In this document: in pieces, positions 1-8,203 of the stretch
Layout: each line of letters begins with the position of its first letter
Position numbering within the stretch: the first letter of the stretch is position 1
DNA from: Methylococcaceae bacterium UBA1147
GTDB taxonomy: Bacteria; Pseudomonadota; Gammaproteobacteria; Methylococcales; UBA1147
Direction: 5' to 3'
Length of the DNA: 20,807 nucleotides
Assembly: GCA_002311315.1 (NCBI GenBank)
Contig: DBZZ01000009.1
Coordinates: forward strand, 8,126 to 28,932
Notes under the pieces: generated by a model
The model's input: only the letters and a program-made list of their open reading frames with translations
What the model was told of the DNA's origin: nothing
The model's database searches: none
Position numbers and translations under genes: made by a program

Positions 1-700
1 CCGACGAGCCACTCTCATCATAGATTTTCTTGCCCGGCCACAGCGCGCGCCACCGCGGGTTGACAACTTCGCCGCCGAGACCAGGGGTTTCCGCCTGGTC
101 GTAGAAATTGATCCCGACCACGGTCTGCCCGTCACCTTCGAGGGCCAGAAACCCATACAAGGTTGACCACAGGCCATAGCCGTGAACAGGCAACACGATT
201 TTCTCGATCCGGTCTCCGTTACGCAACAGATACACCTTCGCCAAACGAGCCCGCTTGTGGATGCCTGCAATATCATCCCCTTTCGCAATCTTCAGGTTCA
301 TCGCCGGATCCTTGGCGGCCTTGCGCTGATTATAGGTCGTCGGATCAATCGTCTCATCGTATTCACCCGACTCCAGGTTGACAATTTTCTGCTCGATACG
401 GCTGAACGCCTGGTCAATATCGACCCCTTCCTGCATCAGGCCGACAACGCTGAGGATATTTTTCTTGATGTCCCTTTCCTTGTTGTCCTGCTGGATCGAC
501 TTCAGCGCCACGGCCGAACCCGAAACCAGGATCGCGCAGACGACGCAAAGCGCCAGCGCCACCGAAAGGGTCTTTTCAAGACTGTCATTGGGCAGGGCCA
601 GGAGCTTTTCAGCGTATGGGCCACACTTGTTGCGAAAGGATTGGTAAAGAGCCCGGCCGGTCACCATGATTTCTGAAACGACTTCATTTACTCTAGACAT
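1..700 (-). CDS. nqrC: Na+-translocating NADH:quinone reductase subunit C (partial, C-terminus outside window)
   Basis: NqrC is a membrane-anchored, FMN-carrying subunit of the six-subunit Na+-pumping NADH:ubiquinone oxidoreductase. Translating the minus strand from the ATG at 700 gives 233 codons before the window edge. Residues about 46–66 form one hydrophobic transmembrane segment (ALALCVVCAILVSGSAVAL). It is followed by a long soluble domain with the family signatures HGYGLWSTLYGF and ETPGLGGEV. The FMN-attachment motif (SGAT) lies beyond the window. The start overlaps the end of nqrB by 8 bases, and an AAGGGCG ribosome site lies 7 bases upstream, so the gene is probably translationally coupled. 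The roughly 38 residues before the NDSLEKTL segment look longer than the short N-terminus of Vibrio NqrC as I recall it. The truncation is only the window boundary. Confidence 0.95.
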   Translation of the reverse strand, partial: MSRVNEVVSEIMVTGRALYQSFRNKCGPYAEKLLALPNDSLEKTLSVALALCVVCAILVSGSAVALKSIQQDNKERDIKKNILSVVGLMQEGVDIDQAFSRIEQKIVNLESGEYDETIDPTTYNQRKAAKDPAMNLKIAKGDDIAGIHKRARLAKVYLLRNGDRIEKIVLPVHGYGLWSTLYGFLALEGDGQTVVGINFYDQAETPGLGGEVVNPRWRALWPGKKIYDESGSS

Positions 701-1898
701 AACGTTTCGCCCTTCTCCGGATGTTGGACTGGATAACAAAATAGTCGATCAGGGGAGCAAACATGTTGCTGAACAGAATGGATAGCATCATGCCTTCCGC
801 GAAAGCCGGATTGATCACCCGGATCAGCACCACCATCACACCGATCAGCCCACCGTATATCCAGCGTCCAGTGTCGGTATTGGCCCCGGTCACCGGATCC
901 GTTGCCATGAAAACCAATCCGAACGCGAAACCACCCATGGTCAGATGCCAGTACCAGGGGACCGAAAACATCGGGTTGCTATCGCTGCCAATCAGGTTAA
1001 ACAGAGTCGAGGTCAGAACCATACCGGCAAAAACCCCCAGCATGATCCGGTAGGAAGCCACCCGGGTGTAGAGCAGAAACACAGCTCCAAACAGGCAGGC
1101 AAGGGTCGAGGTTTCCCCGATCGATCCTTGTATCAGGCCGAAAAAGCTCTGCATCCAGCCGATATCGGCTGCCGTGATCGCATCGATACCGCCCTGGGCA
1201 GCCAGTCCCAGCGGTGTCGCGCCGCTAAAGCCATCGATCGCCGTCCATACCTCATCGCCTGACATCGATGCTGGGTATGCAAAGAACAGGAATGCCCGAC
1301 CGGTCAGGGCCGGGTTCAGGAAATTCTTGCCGGTGCCTCCGAAGACTTCTTTTCCGATCACGATACCGAAGGAAATTCCCAGGGCCACCTGCCATAACGG
1401 TATATCGGGGGGCAGGATCAGGCTGAACAGCATGGAGGAAACCAGGAAGCCCTCGTTGATTTCGTGCCCGCGCGTCACTGCGAAGATTACTTCCCAGATG
1501 CCCCCAACGGCGAGTGTAATAATGTAGATCGGCACCCAGTACAAGGCGCCGTGGACAAAACAGGAAAATGGATTCGACGGGTTATAGCCGACCCAGTTTA
1601 GAATACTGCCTCGCCAGTTTCCGACCGCATCGAGCCCAAGGTCGGCCATTGCCTGATTAGCCTGGTAACCGGTGTTGTACCAGGCCATCATGATACAGAA
1701 GAACGTTGCAAACACCACGTAGGTCATCGTCCGCTTGAGGTCGATCCCGTCACGAACGTGTGTAGCCCCCTTCGTCACTTCCGAAGGGGTGTACAAAAAG
1801 GTATCGACCATTTCGTAAATGCCGTAGAACCGTTCAAACCGCCCGCCCCGTTCGAAATAGGGTTCGAGACCGTCCAGAAATCGTCTTAATTTGGACAT
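693..1898 (-). CDS. nqrB: Na+-translocating NADH:quinone reductase subunit B
   Basis: NqrB is the large polytopic membrane subunit of the Na+-NQR complex. It carries a covalently bound FMN and is implicated in Na+ movement and quinone access. The 401-residue protein begins MSKLRRFLDGLEPYF and has many hydrophobic segments. It contains SGAT at residues 225–228 (FSGATPLGL), where Thr228 is the expected phosphoester attachment site for FMN. Conserved stretches EVFGGTGKNFLNPALTGRAF and MATDPVTGANTDTGRW are present. The ATG overlaps the stop of nqrA (TAATG), and a strong AAGGA element sits just before it, so it should be coupled to nqrA. Its length is normal for the family and no key residue is missing. 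Confidence 0.98.
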   Translation of the reverse strand: MSKLRRFLDGLEPYFERGGRFERFYGIYEMVDTFLYTPSEVTKGATHVRDGIDLKRTMTYVVFATFFCIMMAWYNTGYQANQAMADLGLDAVGNWRGSILNWVGYNPSNPFSCFVHGALYWVPIYIITLAVGGIWEVIFAVTRGHEINEGFLVSSMLFSLILPPDIPLWQVALGISFGIVIGKEVFGGTGKNFLNPALTGRAFLFFAYPASMSGDEVWTAIDGFSGATPLGLAAQGGIDAITAADIGWMQSFFGLIQGSIGETSTLACLFGAVFLLYTRVASYRIMLGVFAGMVLTSTLFNLIGSDSNPMFSVPWYWHLTMGGFAFGLVFMATDPVTGANTDTGRWIYGGLIGVMVVLIRVINPAFAEGMMLSILFSNMFAPLIDYFVIQSNIRRRAKRYV

Positions 1899-3250
1899 TA
1901 TCCTTCCCGTTCTATTTGAGTTAAGTTGCTTCTCAGTACCGGCCCGAAATCATGCTTTCCCGGATCGACGAAGGTACACAAGGCAAGATCTTCTTCATCG
2001 AGTTCAAGGCAACCGAGAGCCTGAGCGGTATCGGTATCCCCCACGACCAGCGCCTTGAGTAGAGGGGTCGGGAGAATATCCAGCGGAAACACCGATTCAT
2101 AGACTCCTATCGGCACGATCGCACGGGGGCTCCCGTTCTTGTTCGTGGTCAGCCGGAAGGTGCGTCCGGATTCCCGCCCAAGGCTGGACTGGAAGACGTT
2201 CAGCGCGGAGAATTTCTCCTTGCCCGGGACGATCCATCCAAAGAATTCGCGTTCACGCCCCTCGGGAATAACCGTAATCTGGTAGTGATATCGGCCCATG
2301 TAGGCTGCCCAGTTCACGGCGTGGTGACCGTGCAGGATCGAGCCGGAGATTACTCGGCTTTCACTGTGTTCCAGTTCATCCTTCAGTAAATCCTCGGTAC
2401 TCGCACAGATTCGGGTCCTGACCAGTTTTGGCTTCAGCACCTGGGAGCCAGCGATCGAAATGACCCGTTCAACATCCACCTTACCGCTGGTAAACAGTCG
2501 CCCGATGGCAAGAACTGCCTGGTACTTGGTCGACCAGACCGTTTTTTTATCGTTGACTGGATCCAGGTAGTGGATATGCGTTCCGACGAGTCCTGCCGGA
2601 TGTGGACCAGCGAATTCGGTAACCTGGAATCCCGGCGAATCTGGAACCGGAATCGTGGCGCCCGGGGCCTTGCAAAGGTAGATCTTCCCATCGGTCAACC
2701 TGGAAATTACGGTCAGGCCGTTGATAAAATCATCCTCCCTTTCACAGATAACCTTTTCCGGATCCGGTGCCAGCGGATTGGTATCCATCGCCGTAATGAA
2801 AATGGAATGCGGAGTGCTACCTGCTTGCGGGATCATGCTGTAGGGGCGAGTCTTGAACGAAGTCCACATCCCGGATTTCAGTAGAATATCCCGGATTTCG
2901 TCCGCCGAAACCGAATTTAGTTGAGCGGGTTTCCAAAACGGAAACCGTTCGGCCTCGGTTCCTTCCAGATCCACCACCACGGAACGTAGCACCCGTCGCG
3001 GCCCACGCAGGATAGACCGGACCCGTCCGGCACCGGGAGAAGTGAACCCCACGCCGGGATTTCTTTTATCGGCAAAGAGGACCTGGCCAAGCTTGACCTG
3101 ATCCCCCTCCTTAACCAGCATCTTCGGCTTAATTACGGGGAAATCCTTGCCGAGAAGCGCTACCGAACCGATTTCCGGACCCTCATGGATTACCTGCTTT
3201 GGAGCACCATCAATCGGTACGTCCAATCCTTTCTTGAGTCTTATTAACAT
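1898..3250 (-). CDS. nqrA: Na+-translocating NADH:quinone reductase subunit A
   Basis: NqrA is the peripheral cytoplasmic subunit of Na+-NQR and is associated with quinone binding in this family. The 450-residue protein starts MLIRLKKGLDVPIDGAPKQ, which matches the typical MI-I-KKGLD-PI-G-P NqrA N-terminus. It continues with the barrel-sandwich/biotinyl-like region (VKEGDQVKLGQVLFADK). A later segment, GSILHGHHAVNWAAYMGRYH, is also typical. No transmembrane helix is evident. It is the first gene of the nqrABC(DEF) operon and follows a 499-base non-coding region with a promoter-like element and an inverted repeat. The ATG at 3250 is preceded by only a weak ribosome site (GGATGCAACCAA). The start is chosen by agreement with the family N-terminus. 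Confidence 0.97.
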   Translation of the reverse strand: MLIRLKKGLDVPIDGAPKQVIHEGPEIGSVALLGKDFPVIKPKMLVKEGDQVKLGQVLFADKRNPGVGFTSPGAGRVRSILRGPRRVLRSVVVDLEGTEAERFPFWKPAQLNSVSADEIRDILLKSGMWTSFKTRPYSMIPQAGSTPHSIFITAMDTNPLAPDPEKVICEREDDFINGLTVISRLTDGKIYLCKAPGATIPVPDSPGFQVTEFAGPHPAGLVGTHIHYLDPVNDKKTVWSTKYQAVLAIGRLFTSGKVDVERVISIAGSQVLKPKLVRTRICASTEDLLKDELEHSESRVISGSILHGHHAVNWAAYMGRYHYQITVIPEGREREFFGWIVPGKEKFSALNVFQSSLGRESGRTFRLTTNKNGSPRAIVPIGVYESVFPLDILPTPLLKALVVGDTDTAQALGCLELDEEDLALCTFVDPGKHDFGPVLRSNLTQIEREG

Positions 3251-3327
3251 TTGGTTGCATCCAAAGCTACAAGTTCAGCCCATGCCCTTCCTGGGCAAAA
3301 CGCCGATCAGGAACCTAAAAAATATAA

Positions 3328-3356
3328 TTTCTAAAAGTCAGAATAAAACCGGTCAA
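3328..3356 (-). promoter_or_regulatory. Candidate sigma-70 promoter of the nqr operon
   Basis: On the minus strand TTGACC (3356–3351, five of six consensus -35 bases) is followed after 17 bases by TAGAAA (3333–3328, four of six consensus -10 bases). The surroundings are AT-rich. Transcription would start near 3321, giving a leader of about 70 bases before the nqrA ATG at 3250. The prediction rests only on sequence match and position. Confidence 0.5.
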
Positions 3357-3379
3357 TTAAATCATATTTCATATTGACC
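3351..3379. promoter_or_regulatory. 7-bp inverted repeat overlapping the nqr -35 (possible operator)
   Basis: Read on the minus strand, GGTCAAT (3379–3373) and ATTGACC (3357–3351) form a perfect inverted repeat with a 15-base spacer. The half-site centres are 22 bp apart, about two helical turns, which suits a dimeric or tetrameric regulator. The proximal half-site contains the predicted -35 hexamer, so binding would be expected to block the polymerase. I do not recognise the regulator. Confidence 0.4.
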
Positions 3380-3679
3380 AACAAGCTTTCGACTGCGTCC
3401 AAGCCAAACCAAAATCCAGGCTGATCTAATCAACAAACGATGCAGACAATGGTTGCGACGAACGAAACCCCGATACTGGGCTTCTGGACCAACAAATCCG
3501 GCTCAGGAAAGAGCATTTCGGAGATTTAAGATCTCGCCAAAAAGCCAGTACTGGGAACTGAAACGGTCAACCATTTTGTTTTCCCGTCCGCAGGATCCAT
3601 ATCCGACTTTGCTCACCCAAATCCCTCAAGTCATCAGGACTCCCCTTCCATTGCGCCCGTTCCGGCACCGATCAAGGCA

Positions 3680-3733
3680 GAGTACACCGAGCCTGTACTC
3701 GATCTTCAACCGCTATAGAAAGGCCCCGGTTAA
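3680..3733 (-). other. Two tandem hairpins downstream of asd
   Basis: In the minus-strand transcript the first stem pairs 3733–3727 with 3712–3706 (TTAACCG with CGGTTGA, seven pairs including one G·U, 14-base loop). The second pairs GAGTAC (3700–3695) with GTACTC (3685–3680) around a 9-base loop. They begin 17 bases after the asd stop. Neither is followed by a run of U, so they are not standard intrinsic terminators. They could protect the 3' end or mark a Rho-dependent stop. Confidence 0.4.
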
Positions 3734-3749
3734 CACGAAGAGTGGAAAA

Positions 3750-4772
3750 CTAGAGGTAGTTCTGCAATAGAATTTCGGCAATCTGGACGCTGTTCAAGGC
3801 TGCACCCTTGCGAACATTGTCTCCTACCACCCACATGTTCAGCCCTTTGGGATGAGAAATATCCTCACGAATCCTGCCAACATAAACATCGTCATTGCCG
3901 GCCGATTCTGTAACCGCCGTCGGGTATCCGCCATCCTTATGTTCGTCCATGACACGGATCCCGGCCGCATTGTCCAGTAATTCACGCGCCTGAGCCGCCG
4001 TGATCTTGTCCCTGGTCTCGATGTGAACAGCCTCTGAATGGCCGAAGAACACAGGAACTCGAACAGCAGTCGGGTTGACCTGGATCGAATTATCTCCAAG
4101 GATCTTCCGTGTTTCCCAGACCATTTTCATTTCTTCCTTGGTATAGCCGTTGTCCATAAACACATCGATGTGCGGCAAGACATTGAACGCGATCTGCTTG
4201 GGATAAACTCGGGCTTCCACCTCACGACTGTTAAAGATGTCCATGGTCTGCTTGGCCAGTTCATCCACCGCCAACTTTCCCGAACCCGATACCGCCTGGT
4301 AAGTTGCCACGTTGATTCTCTCGATCCCGACCGCTTCGTGGATCGGCTTCAGGGCCACTACCATCTGAATCGTGGAGCAGTTCGGATTGGCAATGATTCC
4401 ACGCGTCGTGTAACCAGCAACATCATCTGGATTTACTTCCGGCACCACCAATGGTATGTCGTCGTCATACCTGAATTCCGAGGTATTGTCGATGACGATA
4501 CAGCCTGCCGCTACCGCACGCGGAGCATACTTCCGGGAAATACCGGCGCCAGCCGAAAACAGCCCAATCTGAACATTGGAAAAATCGAATTCAGCCAGAT
4601 CCTGTACCCTGAGGTAGCGCCCACCGAATTCAACCTTTTTACCGGCTGACCGGCTACTGGCCAGCGGATAGACCTCAGCCACCGGAAAATTCCGCTGCTG
4701 CAAAATCGACAGCATGGTTTCCCCGACTGCGCCGGTTACCCCAACTACGGCTACATTTACTGTTTTTCTCAT
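3750..4772 (-). CDS. asd: Aspartate-semialdehyde dehydrogenase
   Basis: This enzyme reduces aspartyl-4-phosphate to aspartate-4-semialdehyde with NADPH, the branch point to lysine/diaminopimelate, threonine and methionine. The 340-residue protein opens with the nucleotide-binding loop GVTGAVG (11–17). The catalytic cysteine is Cys132 in NPNCST. Gln159 (YQAVSGSG) and His245 (VFFGHSEAVH) fall where the substrate-binding Gln and general-base His are expected. Having the Cys separates it from inactive Usg-1-type paralogues. The N-terminus is of the GVTGAVG type rather than the enterobacterial GWRGMVG type. It lies 66 bases after leuB in a leuCDB–asd run known from other gammaproteobacteria. The ATG is preceded by no strong ribosome site. 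Confidence 0.97.
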   Translation of the reverse strand: MRKTVNVAVVGVTGAVGETMLSILQQRNFPVAEVYPLASSRSAGKKVEFGGRYLRVQDLAEFDFSNVQIGLFSAGAGISRKYAPRAVAAGCIVIDNTSEFRYDDDIPLVVPEVNPDDVAGYTTRGIIANPNCSTIQMVVALKPIHEAVGIERINVATYQAVSGSGKLAVDELAKQTMDIFNSREVEARVYPKQIAFNVLPHIDVFMDNGYTKEEMKMVWETRKILGDNSIQVNPTAVRVPVFFGHSEAVHIETRDKITAAQARELLDNAAGIRVMDEHKDGGYPTAVTESAGNDDVYVGRIREDISHPKGLNMWVVGDNVRKGAALNSVQIAEILLQNYL

Positions 4773-4838
4773 TGGTCGTTACTGTTCAAGTTAAAGTTTT
4801 GGCTGCTTGCGCAGGCCGGGAAACGGGTTCTGGCCCAG

Positions 4839-5933
4839 TTAGAGCCCATCGGCTACCTCGTGCATGGCCGCAACGACCGCGTCGCCCATCCCGGAGGTAC
4901 TGACCTCCTGCAGTCCAGCCGAATGAATGTCCGGTGTCCGAGCCCCGCTTTCCAGAGCCACCTGCACGGCTTGATCGACCAGGTCCGCGGCATCGCTTTC
5001 TGCGAAGCTATAACGAAGCAACATGGAAACCGACAGGATCGTTGCCAGCGGGTTGGCCCGGCCGAGGCCGGCAATGTCCGGCGCTGAGCCGTGGATCGGC
5101 TCATACATGCCCTTCCCGTTGCCGTCGAGAGATGCCGAAGGCAACATACCGATGGAACCAGTCAGCATCGATGCACAATCGGAAAGGATGTCGCCGAACA
5201 TGTTGGTCGTCACAATTACGTCGAACTGTTTTGGCGCGCGCACAAGCTGCATCGCCGCGTTGTCGACGTACATGTGACTCAGTTCGACCTCCGGGTACTC
5301 CGATGAAATCTGGTCCATGATGTCACGCCACAGTTCGGTACATTCCAGGACGTTAGCCTTGTCCACCGAACAGACCTGCCGGTTGCGCTTGATAGCGATC
5401 TGGAAGGCCGAATGTCCAATCCGCCGGATCTCTGATTCCCGGTAGACCAGGGTATTAAACCCTTCGCGCTCGCCATCGTCCAGAATCCGAACCCCACGCG
5501 GTTTTCCAAAGTAAATTCCGCCCGTCAGTTCACGCACGATCATGATGTCCAGACCCTCGACAATCTCGGGCTTCAGCGAGGAGGCATCGATCAACTGAGG
5601 ATGCAGTATCGCCGGACGCAGGTTCGAAAAAAGATCCAGATCCGCCCTGAGTCGAAGGAGGCCACGCTCCGGTCTGACCGAGTAATCTAGAGACTCCCAC
5701 TTCGGGCCGCCAACCGCACCCAGCAGGATGGCGTCGGACGCCCGGGCCAGAGCCAAGCTTTCCGCAGGTAGCGGATCCCCGACCTGATCGAATGCCGCCC
5801 CCCCAACCAGGCCGGTTTCCAGCTCGAAACCAGTGCCAAGAACCGAACTCAGGCAGTCCATTACCTTGATCGCTTCAGCCATGATCTCCGGACCGATTCC
5901 ATCCCCGGGAAATACCGCAATCTTGTAGGTCAT
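4839..5933 (-). CDS. leuB: 3-isopropylmalate dehydrogenase
   Basis: LeuB oxidises and decarboxylates 3-isopropylmalate to 2-ketoisocaproate with NAD+, the third step specific to leucine synthesis. The 364-residue protein has the GDGIGPE motif at residues 10–16. The isopropylmalate/isocitrate dehydrogenase signature NMFGDILSDCASMLTGSIG starts at 244. The predicted metal-binding aspartates are Asp224, Asp248 and Asp252, and Tyr142 and Lys192 sit in the expected catalytic places. The NAD-type pocket GSAPDIAG follows at 282–289. Length is normal. It is 77 bases behind leuD and 66 bases ahead of asd. The ATG at 5933 gives the standard N-terminus; its ribosome site (GTAAAG) is weak. Confidence 0.98.
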   Translation of the reverse strand: MTYKIAVFPGDGIGPEIMAEAIKVMDCLSSVLGTGFELETGLVGGAAFDQVGDPLPAESLALARASDAILLGAVGGPKWESLDYSVRPERGLLRLRADLDLFSNLRPAILHPQLIDASSLKPEIVEGLDIMIVRELTGGIYFGKPRGVRILDDGEREGFNTLVYRESEIRRIGHSAFQIAIKRNRQVCSVDKANVLECTELWRDIMDQISSEYPEVELSHMYVDNAAMQLVRAPKQFDVIVTTNMFGDILSDCASMLTGSIGMLPSASLDGNGKGMYEPIHGSAPDIAGLGRANPLATILSVSMLLRYSFAESDAADLVDQAVQVALESGARTPDIHSAGLQEVSTSGMGDAVVAAMHEVADGL

Positions 5934-6010
5934 CTTTACAGCTCTAGAAATATTGAATCATTGTCGGAACGGGAAGCATCGATGCCTGGGCCGGACGGGC
6001 CTGGATCGGT

Positions 6011-6661
6011 TTACAGTGATTGCAGTTCCCGAAACAGCCACGGCGCCTCGTTTCTGCGTTTCAACTCGTATTCCCGAATTTGATCCGAATACTGAAGGGA
6101 CAAGTCGATGTCGTCCAGGCCATTCAATAAACGGTATTTCCTCGATCCGGCCACCGAGAAATTCAGGCAGTCGCCATTCGGCATGATCACTGTCTGGCTT
6201 TCCAAGTCAATCTTGAGACGGTAGTCCGAACTGGTGGCTTCATGAAAAAGGCGATCCACCTCTTCCTTGGTCAGTACAATCGGTAACAGACCGTTCTTGA
6301 AACAATTGTTGTAGAAGATATCTGCGTAGCTGCGGCCAATCAGGACCCTGATTCCGTAATCCTGCAGCGCCCAGGGCGCGTGCTCCCGGGATGAACCACA
6401 ACCGAAATTTTGGCCGACCAGCAGGATCTCGGCACCCGCGTAGCCCGGCTGATTAAGTTCAAAATCGGGGTTCAGCGGCCGACCGGTGCAGTCCATACCC
6501 GGTTCACCCTGGTCGAGGTACCGCCATTCATCGAACAGAAACGGCCCGAACCCGCTTCGCCGAATGGACTTAAGAAACTGCTTCGGAATGATGGCATCCG
6601 TGTCGACGTTAGCACGGTCCATGGCGACGACTTTTGAATAAATTCTCTGAAATGCTTCCAT
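6011..6661 (-). CDS. leuD: 3-isopropylmalate dehydratase small subunit
   Basis: LeuD is the small (swivel-domain) subunit of isopropylmalate isomerase, which converts 2- to 3-isopropylmalate together with LeuC. The sequence carries NVDTDAIIPKQFL near the N-terminus and the signature NFGCGSSREHAPWAL in the middle. I take the ATG at 6661 (MEAFQRIYSKVV, 216 residues) because it aligns with the known LeuD N-terminus. An in-frame TTG at 6676 would add five residues and overlap the leuC stop (TTGA). The only clear AAGG is 16 bases from the ATG but just one base from the TTG, so the start is not fully settled. leuC ends 11 bases upstream of the chosen start, so the two subunits are probably co-translated. 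Confidence 0.96.
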   Translation of the reverse strand: MEAFQRIYSKVVAMDRANVDTDAIIPKQFLKSIRRSGFGPFLFDEWRYLDQGEPGMDCTGRPLNPDFELNQPGYAGAEILLVGQNFGCGSSREHAPWALQDYGIRVLIGRSYADIFYNNCFKNGLLPIVLTKEEVDRLFHEATSSDYRLKIDLESQTVIMPNGDCLNFSVAGSRKYRLLNGLDDIDLSLQYSDQIREYELKRRNEAPWLFRELQSL

Positions 6662-6672
6662 AAGGTAATCGG

Positions 6673-8085
6673 TCAATCCTTGTAGAAAGTTCGCACATCG
6701 ACGAAATGACCGGCAACGGCTGCCGCTGCTGCCATCGCGGGACTTACCAGATGGGTTCGGCCGCCGTAGCCCTGGCGTCCTTCGAAGTTCCGGTTAGAAG
6801 TCGAAGCGCAGCGTTCACCGGGTTCGAGGCGATCCGCATTCATTGCCAGACACATTGAACATCCCGGTTCTCTCCATTCGAAACCGGCTTCCATAAAGAT
6901 CCGGTCCAGCCCCTCCTGTTCGGCCTGTCGCTTGACAACACCCGAACCCGGAACAACGAGCGCTTCGCGGATATTCGCGGCCACCCGACGGCCCTTGATC
7001 ACGTTTGCCGCCACCCTCAGGTCTTCGATTCGGGAATTTGTACAGGATCCAACGAAAACGCGGTCGAGATGGATATCGATCATCGCCATTCCCGGTTTCA
7101 GCCCCATGTAGTCCAGAGCATGTTTCATACTGTCCCGATTTACCGGGTTCGCTTCACTATCAGGGTCAGGCACCTTGCCTGTCACCGGCACAACCATCTC
7201 CGGCGAGGTGCCCCAGGTTACCTGAGGCTCAATGGCTGGCGCGTCAAACTGCACCTCGCGGTCGAATACCGCATCAGCGTCGCTATGCAATTTTCGCCAG
7301 GCAGTCACAGCCGCCTGCCACTGGTCTTCGACCGGGGCAAAGGGGCGACCCCGAATGTAATCGATGGTTTTGTCATCCACCGCAATGACCCCCGACCGCG
7401 CACCTGCTTCGATCGCCATGTTACACACGGTCATCCTACCTTCCATCGACAATGATCGGATGGCCTCGCCAGAAAATTCGATCGCGTAACCCGTGCCGCC
7501 AGCGGTCCCGATGCGGCCGATAATGGCCAGCACGATATCCTTGGCGCTCACACCCGGGCCGACGTTCCCGTTGACGGTGACCCGCATGTTTCCGGATTTT
7601 GCTTGAGTCAGACACTGGGTCGCTAGAACGTGCTCGACTTCCGAAGTGCCGATGCCGAAGGCCAGCGCACCGAAGGCACCATGGGTCGAGGTGTGCGAAT
7701 CACCGCAAACAACGGTCATTCCGGGAAGAGTTGCACCCTGTTCCGGACCGATCACGTGCACAATCCCCTGACGCGGGTCGGAAATATCGAATTCGGTAAT
7801 ACCGAAATCCCGGCAATTCTGGTCAAGGGTTTCGATTTGAAGCCGGGATACCGGATCTTCAATGCCTAGCTCACGGCTCTTGGTCGGTACGTTGTGGTCG
7901 GCGACGGCCAGGATTGACGAAATCCGCCACGGTTTCCTCCCCGCTAGTCTGAGGCCCTCGAAGGCCTGAGGCGAAGTCACCTCGTGTACCAGGTGCCGAT
8001 CGATATAGATCAGGGATGAGCCATCCGGGTTCAGGTGAACCAGATGGTCCTCCCACAACTTGTCGTATAAGGTTTTTCCAGACAT
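6673..8085 (-). CDS. leuC: 3-isopropylmalate dehydratase large subunit
   Basis: LeuC is the large aconitase-family subunit that binds the [4Fe-4S] cluster of isopropylmalate isomerase. Counting from the chosen start (470 residues), the cluster cysteines are Cys348 (VGSCTNSR), Cys409 and Cys412 (PGCSMC). The signature CGDSHTSTHGAFGALAFGIG is intact. The frame stays open upstream to an ATG at 8124. I choose 8085 (MSGKTLYDKLWEDHLV) because it matches the family N-terminus. An ATG at 8091 would have a better-placed TAGGCG ribosome site (4-base spacer against 10) and is the main alternative. It is the first leucine gene here and has a candidate promoter about 60 bases upstream. leuA is not in the window. 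Confidence 0.97.
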   Translation of the reverse strand: MSGKTLYDKLWEDHLVHLNPDGSSLIYIDRHLVHEVTSPQAFEGLRLAGRKPWRISSILAVADHNVPTKSRELGIEDPVSRLQIETLDQNCRDFGITEFDISDPRQGIVHVIGPEQGATLPGMTVVCGDSHTSTHGAFGALAFGIGTSEVEHVLATQCLTQAKSGNMRVTVNGNVGPGVSAKDIVLAIIGRIGTAGGTGYAIEFSGEAIRSLSMEGRMTVCNMAIEAGARSGVIAVDDKTIDYIRGRPFAPVEDQWQAAVTAWRKLHSDADAVFDREVQFDAPAIEPQVTWGTSPEMVVPVTGKVPDPDSEANPVNRDSMKHALDYMGLKPGMAMIDIHLDRVFVGSCTNSRIEDLRVAANVIKGRRVAANIREALVVPGSGVVKRQAEQEGLDRIFMEAGFEWREPGCSMCLAMNADRLEPGERCASTSNRNFEGRQGYGGRTHLVSPAMAAAAAVAGHFVDVRTFYKD

Positions 8086-8145
8086 GATCATGTATCGCCT
8101 ACAGACTGTGCCGCACATGCACAAAAACGGGGAGTCGAAATGGAT

Positions 8146-8174
8146 ATTTTAAGTCGACCGGGAACCGACCACAA
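8146..8174 (-). promoter_or_regulatory. Candidate sigma-70 promoter of leuCDB(asd)
   Basis: On the minus strand TTGTGG (8174–8169) and TAAAAT (8151–8146, five of six consensus -10 bases) are 17 bases apart. Transcription would start near 8139, some 54 bases before leuC. A short TGTGC/GCACA stem (8123–8107) lies in that leader next to the ribosome site. I see no leucine-codon-rich leader peptide, so classical attenuation is not supported. Confidence 0.4.
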
Positions 8175-8203
8175 ACCCGGACCGTCGGACAGTTTTCATT
8201 TCC

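Larger units (their letters stand above)
3251..3749. other. Non-coding region between asd and nqrA
   Basis: About 500 bases with no convincing gene on either strand. The asd-proximal part (about 3680–3733) has two small hairpins. The nqrA-proximal part (about 3320–3380) is AT-rich and holds the candidate promoter and inverted repeat described separately. A further 5-bp stem with a 5-base loop (GAGAT/ATCTC) lies near 3520–3535. The central part shows nothing else I can name. It is the longest gene-free stretch in the window. Confidence 0.75.

Noticed and set aside
3279..3297. Short GCCC/GGGC stem in the nqrA leader
   Set aside because: Only five pairs form, there is no U-run or known riboswitch fold, and its position does not clearly mask the ribosome site.
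3453..3770. Plus-strand open frame of 105 codons in the asd–nqrA spacer
   Set aside because: Its product resembles no family I know, it is rich in Arg/Pro/Ser as in random frames, it runs into the 3' end of asd on the other strand, and no ribosome site is evident.
4038..4649. Plus-strand open frame of 203 codons opposite asd
   Set aside because: It is fully antisense to the conserved core of asd, including the catalytic cysteine, and has no recognisable domain.
8086..8124. Upstream extension of leuC to an ATG at 8124 (MCMCGTVCRRYMI)
   Set aside because: The added residues are not part of the LeuC family, and this start would leave the TAGGCG ribosome site inside the gene.
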